A DNA stretch of 7,125 bases, taken from assembly GCA_013152105.1 (NCBI GenBank), contig JAADHA010000594.1, positions 1 to 7,125 on the forward strand. The letters run 5' to 3'. This DNA is from Oligoflexia bacterium. Its GTDB lineage: Bacteria; Myxococcota_A; UBA796; UBA2385. This document shows, one piece after another, positions 1 to 6,987 of the stretch (its first letter is position 1; every line of letters starts with the position of its first letter). The position numbers and the translations under genes were made by a program. Below the pieces are notes generated by a model. The model saw only the letters and a program-made list of their open reading frames with translations, was not told the origin of the DNA and ran no database searches.

Positions 1-105
1 ACTGCCGCGAAGGACACTGCCGCGAAGGACACTGCCGCGAAGGACACTGCCGCGAAGGACACTGCCGCGAAGGACACTGCCGCGAAGAATCCTGCCGCAA
101 AGAAA
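1..105 (+). repeat. 15-bp tandem repeat encoding TAAKD pentapeptides
   Basis: Five exact copies of actgccgcgaaggac (1-75) are followed by two degenerate copies (76-90 and 91-105). The array is cut by the window edge, so the full copy number is unknown. The unit is a multiple of three, so copy-number change alters protein length without shifting the frame. It encodes an Ala/Lys/Asp linker upstream of the HNH domain. The exactness of the first five copies points to recent slippage or expansion. Confidence 0.95.
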
Positions 106-387
106 CGAAGCAGGCACATCCCCCACGCGGTGCGGCGGCAGGTGCATGCCCGTGATGGCGAGTGTTGCACCTTCGTTGACGCCCAGGGACGACGGTGTAC
201 ACAGACACGTTTCCTCGAGTTTCACCACATCCGGGCCTTTGGCCTGGGAGGTGAGAGCACCGCTGACAACATCACGCTCCGCTGCGCCACACACAACCTG
301 CATGCCGCCATCAGTGACTACGGTGCGGACCACATGCAGTTGAAGATGGGTGCCGGATTCGCCGGACTTCAAGTCTCACATTCCTGA
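1..387 (+). CDS. HNH endonuclease, C-terminal part (5' end outside window)
   Basis: The reading frame is open from base 1 and ends at TGA 385-387, so the N-terminus lies upstream of the window. About 35 residues of TAAKD-type repeats and a basic stretch (KKRSRHIP) lead into a complete HNH domain. Visible motifs are RHIPHAVRRQVHARDG, a Cys pair at 163-168, a Cys at 196, the FLEFHH His pair at 223-228, the DN Asn at 268, a Cys at 283 and the closing HN at 292-297. These match the betabetaalpha-metal nuclease fold: the His and Asn residues form the active site and the Cys residues probably hold a structural zinc. The domain is common in myxobacterial HNH proteins, and the ending (AAISDYGADHM..) is typical, so the C-terminus looks intact. 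The role is presumably DNA cleavage. Whether it acts in defence, in a mobile element or elsewhere cannot be decided without the N-terminus. Confidence 0.88.
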   Translation, partial: TAAKDTAAKDTAAKDTAAKDTAAKDTAAKNPAAKKRSRHIPHAVRRQVHARDGECCTFVDAQGRRCTQTRFLEFHHIRAFGLGGESTADNITLRCATHNLHAAISDYGADHMQLKMGAGFAGLQVSHS

Positions 388-650
388 GCTCTCGATCAGC
401 GCTGACGACTCCACGACCAGGAAGCGGAGATCGACATTCCTCGGCGCGTCGGTCGCGTCTTCGCAGTCGGAGTCCTGAGCAAGGGTGGGGGCCGACGTGC
501 CGATGGTCCGGTCGCGCTTTGGCGTGTGTTGACCAGTGCTTGAAGCCTCGAAGATCCGGTCCCAGCCGGCCCCATCACGCTCCCTTGAACGCCCATGGGG
601 GCACCGTTCAGCCGCCAAGGCCCGTGTGGTCATGCCCCAGGGCCACCTTC

Positions 651-683
651 CCGCCAGCGCACCGCCAGCGCACCGCCAGCGTT
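651..683. repeat. Three tandem copies of an 11-bp unit upstream of the 698 start
   Basis: The units are ccgccagcgca at 651-661 and 662-672, and ccgccagcgtt at 673-683, the last differing at two bases. The array ends about 15 bp before the proposed ATG at 698. It could be a regulator-binding direct repeat or chance slippage in GC-rich DNA; nothing in the sequence separates these. Confidence 0.8.
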
Positions 684-688
684 ACACT
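683..688 (+). promoter_or_regulatory. Possible -10 element (TACACT) for a near-leaderless transcript
   Basis: TACACT matches four of six bases of the sigma70 -10 consensus and lies 9 bp before ATG 698. No purine-rich ribosome binding site is present between it and the start, and no good -35 hexamer was found at the proper distance. If it is used, transcription would begin only a few bases before the start codon. This is a weak call. Confidence 0.2.
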
Positions 689-697
689 CCCCATCCA

Positions 698-1414
698 ATG
701 TCCCACGCCGACCGCCACACCTTGCCTCCCGATGTCCAGAGCGCGCTCAACGCCTACACCTCGCGCTTGACCGAGCTGGTGGCGGCCTGTGCCCGGACCC
801 AGCGGACCGACCCCGAGGCTTTCCTGTGGAACGCTCGCCGCGCCCTGGAAGCGATGTGCCTCACGCTGTTGACGGCCCACCACCGCAAGGTCGCACGGAG
901 ACAGACCGATGCACGCGGTCGGCACGGCCTCTACAGCCTGATCGGCGAACTCCAGCAGCAGGGGCTCTTGCACCCCGAAGACCTGATCCGCTTTAACGCC
1001 GCTAGGGAACACAGCAACCTCGGCGTCCACATCCGTCAGCCCGAGCGCGAAGACTACTGCAAAGCCTGTGATGACCTGGCCCACCTGCTGCCCGTGCTGG
1101 TGGACTGGCTGTTCAAGGACAGCGTCGCCGCGGACTACCTGGTGCGCGATGTCGACATGACCAACGCGCTGGTCGACATCAAGGCGGGGGGCCAATGGCA
1201 CCCGGACGCGACCCACGCAGCCGCTGCTTCCGACCCCGTCACTCGCCGCGGCTCCGGCCACCGAACGCCCCGATCACCCCGCTCGCGTGCTCTGGGGCAT
1301 GCTGGGCACCGCTGGCCTGGTCGTGGCCGCCGCGACCGGGCTGGCCATGGCGGAACACAGCGCGGTCCTCGGCTCGGACAGCCCCTCGGAAACCGCCCAG
1401 CGCATACACGCTGA
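698..1414 (+). CDS. DUF4145-like domain protein (N-terminal part of a probably frameshifted gene)
   Basis: The ATG at 698 was chosen over the upstream in-frame GTG at 536 because the extra 54 residues look non-coding. The first ~145 residues are a compact helical domain. It contains FLWNARRALEAMCLTLL, then LYSLIGELQQQGLLHPEDL, then REHSNLGVHI and a final DLAHLLPVLVDWLF helix. This order resembles DUF4145 and related helical domains found at the N-termini of multidomain bacterial proteins; the biochemical role of such domains is poorly known. After about residue 163 (G6 run at 1186-1191) the frame loses protein-like character and becomes an Arg/Gly/His-rich shadow ending at 1414. The adjacent +1 frame takes over with a Pro/Ala linker and a membrane helix. 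The natural product is therefore probably a single 698-2093 protein. No clear Shine-Dalgarno precedes the start. Confidence 0.65.
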   Translation: MSHADRHTLPPDVQSALNAYTSRLTELVAACARTQRTDPEAFLWNARRALEAMCLTLLTAHHRKVARRQTDARGRHGLYSLIGELQQQGLLHPEDLIRFNAAREHSNLGVHIRQPEREDYCKACDDLAHLLPVLVDWLFKDSVAADYLVRDVDMTNALVDIKAGGQWHPDATHAAAASDPVTRRGSGHRTPRSPRSRALGHAGHRWPGRGRRDRAGHGGTQRGPRLGQPLGNRPAHTR

Positions 1415-2093
1415 GCCCACTGCCGCCCAGCCCACTGCCGCCGAGCTGCCCGCCGCGGCACCGCCCGCAACCGCGCTCACCTGCCCCGCGGGCATGGTCT
1501 TGATCGACGCCGCCATCATCCAGATCGGCCAGCCCGAGCGCAAGAGCTGGCCCGCCCCGACCGGCCCCCTGCGGCCCACCCAGGTCGACACCTTCTGCAT
1601 CGACAAGACAGAGCGCAGCCGCGAAGACTTCATGCGCTGGCCGGACTCGGCGCAAGTTCGCGACGATGGCTGCGACTGGCGCAGGGGCGGGGACAGCACG
1701 CAGGATGGAGAAAAGCCCGTCGTGTGCATCACCCGGGCCGAAGCCCGGAACTACTGCGCCGCCGTGATCGCGGGTGGACGACTCCCCGGGCTGATGGAGT
1801 GGGAGTCCGCGGCACGGGCCGATAATCGCCAGGATCTGCGGATCAGCCTGTCCCGAGAGTGGATCGCAGACGACTTCCCCCCCGCCGCCCTGGACCGAGC
1901 CTGGACCCAGGGTGATCACCCAGCACAGGCGATGTTTCGCCAGAAGTGGCCAAAGAGCAGGATTCGCTCGGGACCGACGACGGGCCAGAACTTGTTCTCC
2001 TGGAACCGCCGGGACTCCACTCAGCGTTTGCGCAACCTTGGTTTTCGCTGCGCGACTCAGTCAAGCCCCGACGGACCAACCAGGCTTCCATGA
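1287..2093 (+). CDS. Membrane-anchored FGE/SUMF1-like domain protein (C-terminal part of a probably frameshifted gene)
   Basis: The frame is open from 1161, but the first start codons are GTG 1287 and ATG 1299, neither with a ribosome binding site. This supports translation from the upstream frame. Numbered from GTG 1287, residues ~2-21 form a transmembrane helix (LWGMLGTAGLVVAAATGLAM) and ~30-65 are an Ala/Pro/Thr-rich linker. Residues ~66-258 carry formylglycine-generating-enzyme-like landmarks: CPAGMVLI, VDTFCIDKTERSREDF, KPVVCITRAEARNYC, GRLPGLMEWESAARA, SREWIADDF and LGFRCA. FGE-family domains are C-type-lectin-like folds that include sulfatase-activating enzymes, EgtB-like iron enzymes and non-catalytic binding versions. 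The CxxxxC pair used by true FGE before the GFRC motif is not present (WNRRDSTQRLRN), so formylglycine formation is unlikely. Lectin-like or regulatory binding outside the inner membrane is more plausible. The 3' end overlaps the convergent kinase frame. Confidence 0.72.
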   Translation: MLWGMLGTAGLVVAAATGLAMAEHSAVLGSDSPSETAQRIHAEPTAAQPTAAELPAAAPPATALTCPAGMVLIDAAIIQIGQPERKSWPAPTGPLRPTQVDTFCIDKTERSREDFMRWPDSAQVRDDGCDWRRGGDSTQDGEKPVVCITRAEARNYCAAVIAGGRLPGLMEWESAARADNRQDLRISLSREWIADDFPPAALDRAWTQGDHPAQAMFRQKWPKSRIRSGPTTGQNLFSWNRRDSTQRLRNLGFRCATQSSPDGPTRLP

Positions 2094-2667
2094 TCGAGAG
2101 CACCTTGGCCTGCGATCCACTGGCCTCGACCACGACCAGGGTGCCCGCCGCGGGGTGGGCTCGCAGCGCGCGGTAGCGTCGCCTCAGCCGGCGGTCCTCG
2201 CCCACGTCCAGGGTCGCCTGGTCTGCCTGGCTCAGGGCACGGCGCGGACCCATGCGTGCCTCTCGTACAGACCTGGACGCGGATAGAAACAGTGTTAGAT
2301 CGGGGGTCACGATGTGCGCATCGACCGCGGCGAGCACGGCGCGAGCACCGCGCGGCGCGTAGACCAGGGTGCTCAGCCAGTAGCGGTCGATCACGACGTC
2401 GTGACCCTGATCGCGGAGGACTGCGGCGCGGTGACCGACGGCGATGACGCTAGCGGCGTAGGCCAGGGCGCGGGCGATGGGATCATCGGCAAAGGCCGCG
2501 TCGAACTGTTCACGTACTGCACGCAGCTCGGCCCCGGGGGTGGTGAGCCAGCAGCCGCGCAAGCGACGGGCCAGCGCCAGGGACAGCGTCGTCTTTCCGA
2601 CCCCGTCGAGGCCCTCGACGACGATGATGCGGCCCGGCTTGCCGCCAAGAGACCCACCGCACCTCAC
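1843..2667 (-). CDS. Thymidylate kinase-like nucleotide kinase
   Basis: The GTG start at 2667 shares bases with the TGA of the upstream Gre-like gene (GTGA). AGAGGA lies 7 nt before it, which favours it over the GTG at 2700. The product has a Walker A P-loop GLDGVGKTT at residues 19-27. A DRYWLSTLVYA motif follows at ~94-104, equivalent to the DR(Y/H) nucleotide-binding motif of dTMP kinases, and an Arg-rich LID-like segment spans ~135-165. This family transfers phosphate from ATP to a (deoxy)nucleoside monophosphate; whether dTMP is the substrate cannot be told. Kinase-like sequence ends near residue 200 (about position 2070), the usual family length of 205-215 residues. The remaining ~75 residues are Ser/Gly/Arg-rich and antisense to the convergent FGE-like gene. 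They may be an extension through a lost stop. It is the last gene of a four-gene operon. A housekeeping tmk is possible, but the context suggests a specialised paralogue. Confidence 0.82.
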   Translation of the reverse strand: MRCGGSLGGKPGRIIVVEGLDGVGKTTLSLALARRLRGCWLTTPGAELRAVREQFDAAFADDPIARALAYAASVIAVGHRAAVLRDQGHDVVIDRYWLSTLVYAPRGARAVLAAVDAHIVTPDLTLFLSASRSVREARMGPRRALSQADQATLDVGEDRRLRRRYRALRAHPAAGTLVVVEASGSQAKVLSIMEAWLVRRGLTESRSENQGCANAEWSPGGSRRTSSGPSSVPSESCSLATSGETSPVLGDHPGSRLGPGRRGGSRLRSTLGTG

Positions 2668-2680
2668 AAGGCCATCCTCT
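2664..2680 (-). promoter_or_regulatory. Coupling site for the Tmk-like gene: AGAGGA plus overlapping GTGA
   Basis: On the minus strand AGAGGA (2680-2675) is followed after 7 nt by GTG (2667-2665), whose last two bases begin the TGA stop (2666-2664) of the Gre-like gene. This arrangement decides the kinase start at 2667 and suggests termination-reinitiation coupling. Confidence 0.7.
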
Positions 2681-3197
2681 GATGCGACTCGTCGAGCCAC
2701 TCGCTCTTCGGGGTCGGTCCCAGCGCCAGGATCTCGACCTTGCGCTTGACTCCAGCGATGACGACCTCACGCAGTTCGCCCTCCTCGGCCCCGACCAGCG
2801 CGCGCCCCAACGGCGAGTCGTAGCTGATCCGGCCCGCGGCGGGGTCGCCGTCCTCGAAACCGGCCAGCCACAGCTCGTGGACCGCGTCCTCGGCCTCGGC
2901 CTCGTCCTCAAAACGCCAGCGGACCAGGGTGCCGACCACCACTCGCTCGGGCACCTCACCCAGGGGAGGCACGAGCTCGGTCCGGTCCAGCATGCGCTCC
3001 AGGGCGCGCAGCCGACAGGCTAGCTGGTAGGTGCGGCGCTGGTTGTCCTCGAAGGCGAAGTTGTCGTGCCAACCAGATGTATCACCGGACTCCAGCGCGG
3101 CTGGATTGTCGGCCACGATGGCGTCAAGCTCGGCCCGAACCAGGCCGATACGGGCTTGCAGACGGCGCTTTCCGCCAGGAGTGAGCACCACACGCAT
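2664..3197 (-). CDS. GreA/GreB-family transcription elongation factor-like protein
   Basis: The ATG at 3197 follows the stop of the upstream kinase gene after 1 nt, with GGAG 6 nt before it. The 177-residue product begins MRVVLTPGGKRRLQARIGLV, a Gre-type N-terminal coiled coil to about residue 72. The C-terminal FKBP-like domain is marked by ISYDSPLGRALVGAEEGELREV at ~124-145. Gre factors insert the coiled-coil tip into the RNA polymerase secondary channel and, through tip acidic residues, stimulate cleavage of backtracked RNA. Here the tip reads GDTSGWHDNFAFEDNQ (38-53) instead of the usual GDLxENAEY, with Asp39 and Asp45 as candidate metal-holding residues and a small insertion. It is slightly longer than GreA (~158 residues), with a Glu/Asp-rich insert (FEDEAEAEDAVHE) at ~96-108. 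It could be an active cleavage factor or a secondary-channel modulator. Its placement between two kinase genes is unusual. Confidence 0.83.
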   Translation of the reverse strand: MRVVLTPGGKRRLQARIGLVRAELDAIVADNPAALESGDTSGWHDNFAFEDNQRRTYQLACRLRALERMLDRTELVPPLGEVPERVVVGTLVRWRFEDEAEAEDAVHELWLAGFEDGDPAAGRISYDSPLGRALVGAEEGELREVVIAGVKRKVEILALGPTPKSEWLDESHQRMAL

Positions 3198-3198
3198 A

Positions 3199-3792
3199 TC
3201 AGGCTCCAGGGATCGGGTTGAGGTGGGAGGATCGAGAGAAGCGAGCAGCCAGCAGCTCGGCCAGCAACTCAGCCAGCAGCTCCGGTGAGCGCCGAGTGTC
3301 GAGGACCGGGAGCAGCGGCAGGCCGAGGGCGGTCGCCCAGCGAACGGAAGCGGCGCCAACGACCGAGAAGAAGTCCAGATCGCCCGGCTCAGACTGGCGC
3401 TGAGCGAGCACCGCTCGCGAGGCCGAGAGCGGCTGCACCCACGCGTCCACCGACCGACAGGCCGCACCGATGGCCCCCAGCCAGCCGGCCGCTTGGACCG
3501 GCGAGCGCATGGCGGCGTAGGCGAGGTTGCCAGGGTGCCAGGTCTCGACGATGCAGGGCGAGTCTGGGGAGCGCGCCAGGTCCCGCGCCAGCTCTCGGGC
3601 GAACAGCTCGCGGTCAAAGGCCTCGGCCCGGTCGGTCTGGTCGGCCGCGGTGCCAGCCGGATCGCGCCAGCGCGGGTCTTCGGCCATGACGCGCCCAAGC
3701 TCGGGCTCGAAGCGCCAGCCCAGGGTTCGGGCCAGGGCCTCGCCCAGGGTGGACTTGCCGACCCCGTGGGGTCCGATGAGCACCAGGATCAT
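3199..3792 (-). CDS. P-loop nucleotide-kinase-like protein
   Basis: The ATG at 3792 overlaps the upstream radical SAM stop as ATGA, and GAGGAGG lies 4 nt before it, which fixes the start. The 197-residue protein opens with a beta strand and Walker A (MILVLIGPHGVGKSTLGEAL, motif at 7-15). ETWHPGNLAYAAMRSP follows at about residue 100, occupying the place where nucleoside/nucleotide kinases carry D/E-R-x-x-x-S-x-x-AYA. Next comes a likely LID-like segment (ASRAVLAQRQSEPGD), and the protein ends in the repetitive helix SPELLAELLAELLAARF. The fold is that of P-loop NMP/deoxynucleoside kinases, so the likely activity is ATP-dependent phosphorylation of a small molecule, plausibly a nucleoside or nucleotide. 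The substrate cannot be predicted. It sits between the radical SAM and Gre-like genes and ends 1 nt before the latter. Confidence 0.8.
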   Translation of the reverse strand: MILVLIGPHGVGKSTLGEALARTLGWRFEPELGRVMAEDPRWRDPAGTAADQTDRAEAFDRELFARELARDLARSPDSPCIVETWHPGNLAYAAMRSPVQAAGWLGAIGAACRSVDAWVQPLSASRAVLAQRQSEPGDLDFFSVVGAASVRWATALGLPLLPVLDTRRSPELLAELLAELLAARFSRSSHLNPIPGA

Positions 3793-4751
3793 GCTGCCTC
3801 CTCGCTGCACACTCGGGACGCCGCCGGCCACAGCCTGCTGACAGCCCTGCTCCAACACTCCGAGGCCGCGCTCGAGCCACCCGCGCGCAGCGCCGCGATC
3901 AGGTCGGTGCCCAGGTCGGGGCGGTCCATGCACGGTCGCAGGTGGCCCTCGTGGGACAGGCGCAAGGCCAGGATCCCCTCGCGACAGGCGGCCCTCGCCG
4001 GGCAGGAAACACAGCTAGACCAGGGTGCAAGCTCCCCCAGGTGGTGGTCCTTGACCTCGACCGTGAGCCCATCGGCGAAACACAGGCGCAAGGTGGGCAG
4101 GCTGTGCGGGTCGGGCTCGGGATGGGTCGCCACCGGATCACCATGGACCCGCCGGACCGCCGCCTGGATCGCGTCGGGTCCCAGGCTCGGGTCACCGAGA
4201 TCGTCGAGCACGCCGACCACCACTGGCCAGGACGCCGCATGGTCGAGCAGCACGCCCAGGTCGGCGTCGTCGCCCGGTCCCCGCCAGACGAAGTTGAGCT
4301 TCAGGAAGCGACCTCGATCCAGCAGGCTGTGCAACACCGCCTGCCGCAGCGCGTAGGCCCCGGGGCCTCGATTCGTGCGCGCGGTGAAGGCTCGCAGTCC
4401 ATAGCCGTGAATCGACAGGTTTGCACGGGACAAGCCAGCGTCAAAACAGTCGTTCAGGCGCGATAGGGACACCGCTCCGCCCGTGATCAGAGACAGATCC
4501 AGGTCCGGGTCAGCGCGCCGCAGGTGGGACACGATCTGAGGCAGGTCGGGGCGCAGCAGAGGCTCTCCCCCCAACAGCTTGAGCTTGCGGATCCCGTGGC
4601 TCAGCGCCACGTCGAGCAGCGCGCACAGCTCAGCCGTGTCCAGGCCGCCCGAGCGGGCCGTCGCGGGATCGCCCTCGCGATGGCAGTAGCGGCAGGCGAG
4701 CGAGCAGCGCGCGTTGACGACTACGCGCAAGTAGGTTGGGCCTTGGAGCAT
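3789..4751 (-). CDS. MoaA-like radical SAM protein with an auxiliary Cys cluster
   Basis: The ATG at 4751 has GGAGG 5 nt upstream and is the first gene of the operon. The 320-residue product carries the radical SAM motif CSLACRYC (Cys16, Cys20, Cys23), which binds the 4Fe-4S cluster that cleaves S-adenosylmethionine, and LLGGEPLLRPDL at 59-70, the SAM-binding GGEP motif. Segments ANLSIHG (~110-116) and KLNFVWRGPGDD (~151-162) match the barrel strands of MoaA (VNISLD and KINxVxxxGxND). The C-terminal region has Cys247, Cys250, Cys256 and Cys274 (CX2CX5CX17C) around EGILALRLSHEGHLRPC. This resembles the MoaA 'RLTxDGxLRxCL' segment but differs in spacing from MoaA's CX2CX13C, and the MoaA GGR tail is absent. 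It is therefore probably not the molybdopterin GTP 3',8-cyclase but a relative acting on another substrate, plausibly a nucleotide given two kinase neighbours. A peptide-modifying Twitch/SPASM-type role is the main alternative. Confidence 0.88.
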   Translation of the reverse strand: MLQGPTYLRVVVNARCSLACRYCHREGDPATARSGGLDTAELCALLDVALSHGIRKLKLLGGEPLLRPDLPQIVSHLRRADPDLDLSLITGGAVSLSRLNDCFDAGLSRANLSIHGYGLRAFTARTNRGPGAYALRQAVLHSLLDRGRFLKLNFVWRGPGDDADLGVLLDHAASWPVVVGVLDDLGDPSLGPDAIQAAVRRVHGDPVATHPEPDPHSLPTLRLCFADGLTVEVKDHHLGELAPWSSCVSCPARAACREGILALRLSHEGHLRPCMDRPDLGTDLIAALRAGGSSAASECWSRAVSRLWPAASRVCSEEAA

Positions 4752-4860
4752 GTCTTCCTCCGGTGCGGGGGAGACGCACGGGAGAGGGTGGTGCGGACAG
4801 CCAACCGCGCCGAGGCGCCCGCTCGGGATAGCCCATGCAAAGCCTGAGGAGGAACACGCC
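4752..4860. promoter_or_regulatory. Divergent intergenic region between the operon and the MopE/FG-GAP lipoprotein
   Basis: This 109-bp spacer must hold 5' signals for both divergent units unless either promoter lies inside the opposite gene. Clear elements are the two ribosome binding sites: GGAGGAAG on the minus strand (4761-4754) and GAGGAGG on the plus strand (4846-4852, 8 nt before ATG 4861). A weak hairpin, ccgag/ctcgg with a 7-nt loop, lies at 4810-4826. No convincing -35/-10 pair was found in either direction. Confidence 0.6.
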
Positions 4861-6897
<2,037 letters not shown>

Positions 6898-6938
6898 GCA
6901 CACCCAGCCGCCCGACGCGCGCAGGCCCCTCCCGTGGC

Positions 6939-6967
6939 TTGACACACGTAGCATTACTCCGTACTAT
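6939..6967 (+). promoter_or_regulatory. Sigma70-type promoter, TTGACA-N17-TACTAT
   Basis: TTGACA at 6939-6944 is a perfect -35 hexamer. It is separated by exactly 17 bp from TACTAT at 6962-6967, a five-of-six match to the -10. Transcription would begin near 6974, giving a leader of roughly 14 nt to the ATG at 6988. The AT-richer patch stands out in GC-rich surroundings and falls in the gap between two plus-strand genes, so the downstream lipoprotein is probably transcribed independently. Confidence 0.82.
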
Positions 6968-6977
6968 CGCCGCCGTC

Positions 6978-6985
6978 AGGAGGAG
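6978..6985 (+). promoter_or_regulatory. Strong ribosome binding site AGGAGGAG
   Basis: AGGAGGAG lies 2 nt before ATG 6988; pairing through its first AGGAGG leaves a 4-nt spacer. It fixes the start of the downstream lipoprotein. Confidence 0.75.
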
Positions 6986-6987
6986 TC

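Larger units (their letters stand above)
388..697. other. 310-bp intergenic region without a recognised gene
   Basis: No convincing gene was found here on either strand. Short open frames exist, such as one on the minus strand spanning 376-633, but none has a ribosome binding site or a recognisable protein signature. A 10-bp perfect palindrome, tcagcgctga, lies at 396-405 just after the HNH stop; it has no U-tract and no adequate stem for a rho-independent terminator. An 11-bp direct repeat closes the region at 651-683. Confidence 0.6.
698..2093 (+). pseudogene. Proposed single gene DUF4145-TM-FGE interrupted by a +1 shift at G6 (1186-1191)
   Basis: Removing one G from the run gives an uninterrupted frame. 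It reads through ..DIKAG-ANGTRTRPTQPLLPT into a Pro/Ala linker, the membrane helix and the FGE-like domain, for a protein of about 464 residues. Each half lacks what an independent gene needs. The upstream part ends in shadow sequence, and the downstream part has no start with a ribosome binding site. Possible explanations are a sequencing or assembly error at the homopolymer, a true inactivating mutation, or slippage during expression. This entry is an interpretation of the two CDS entries above, not an additional gene. Confidence 0.6.
1843..4751 (-). other. Four-gene translationally coupled operon: radical SAM, P-loop kinase, Gre-like factor, Tmk-like kinase
   Basis: Gene order from the promoter side is radical SAM (4751-3789), kinase (3792-3199), Gre-like (3197-2664) and Tmk-like (2667-1843). 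Junctions are a 4-nt ATGA overlap, a 1-nt gap and a 4-nt GTGA overlap, and each internal start has a purine-rich site within the preceding gene. Such packing implies co-transcription, translational coupling and probably balanced production of the four proteins. No promoter hexamers could be assigned with confidence in 4752-4860, and no terminator is visible at the convergent 3' end. Confidence 0.85.

Noticed and set aside
1..105. CRISPR-like array from the 15-bp repeats
   Set aside because: Units are directly adjacent without spacers and are in frame with the HNH coding sequence.
396..405. Perfect palindrome tcagcgctga after the HNH stop as a terminator
   Set aside because: The stem is only 5 bp with no loop and no T-tract, so it does not fit a rho-independent terminator.
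376..633. 85-codon minus-strand open frame in the intergenic region
   Set aside because: It has no ribosome binding site, no recognised domain and overlaps the HNH stop; it could not be distinguished from chance.
1239..1919. 226-codon minus-strand open frame opposite the FGE-like gene
   Set aside because: Its composition is a Gly/Ala/Arg shadow and it has no motif, whereas the plus strand carries recognisable FGE-family landmarks over the same bases.
3198..3698. N-terminal extension of the Gre-like frame upstream of ATG 3197
   Set aside because: The added residues are Arg/Ser/Pro-rich antisense-like sequence in another frame of the kinase gene; ATG 3197 has GGAG and follows the kinase stop by 1 nt.
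3789..4751. Assignment of the radical SAM gene as moaA or as a viperin
   Set aside because: It lacks the MoaA GGR tail and its cluster spacing; it also carries auxiliary Cys that viperins do not have. Only the broader MoaA-like family is supported.
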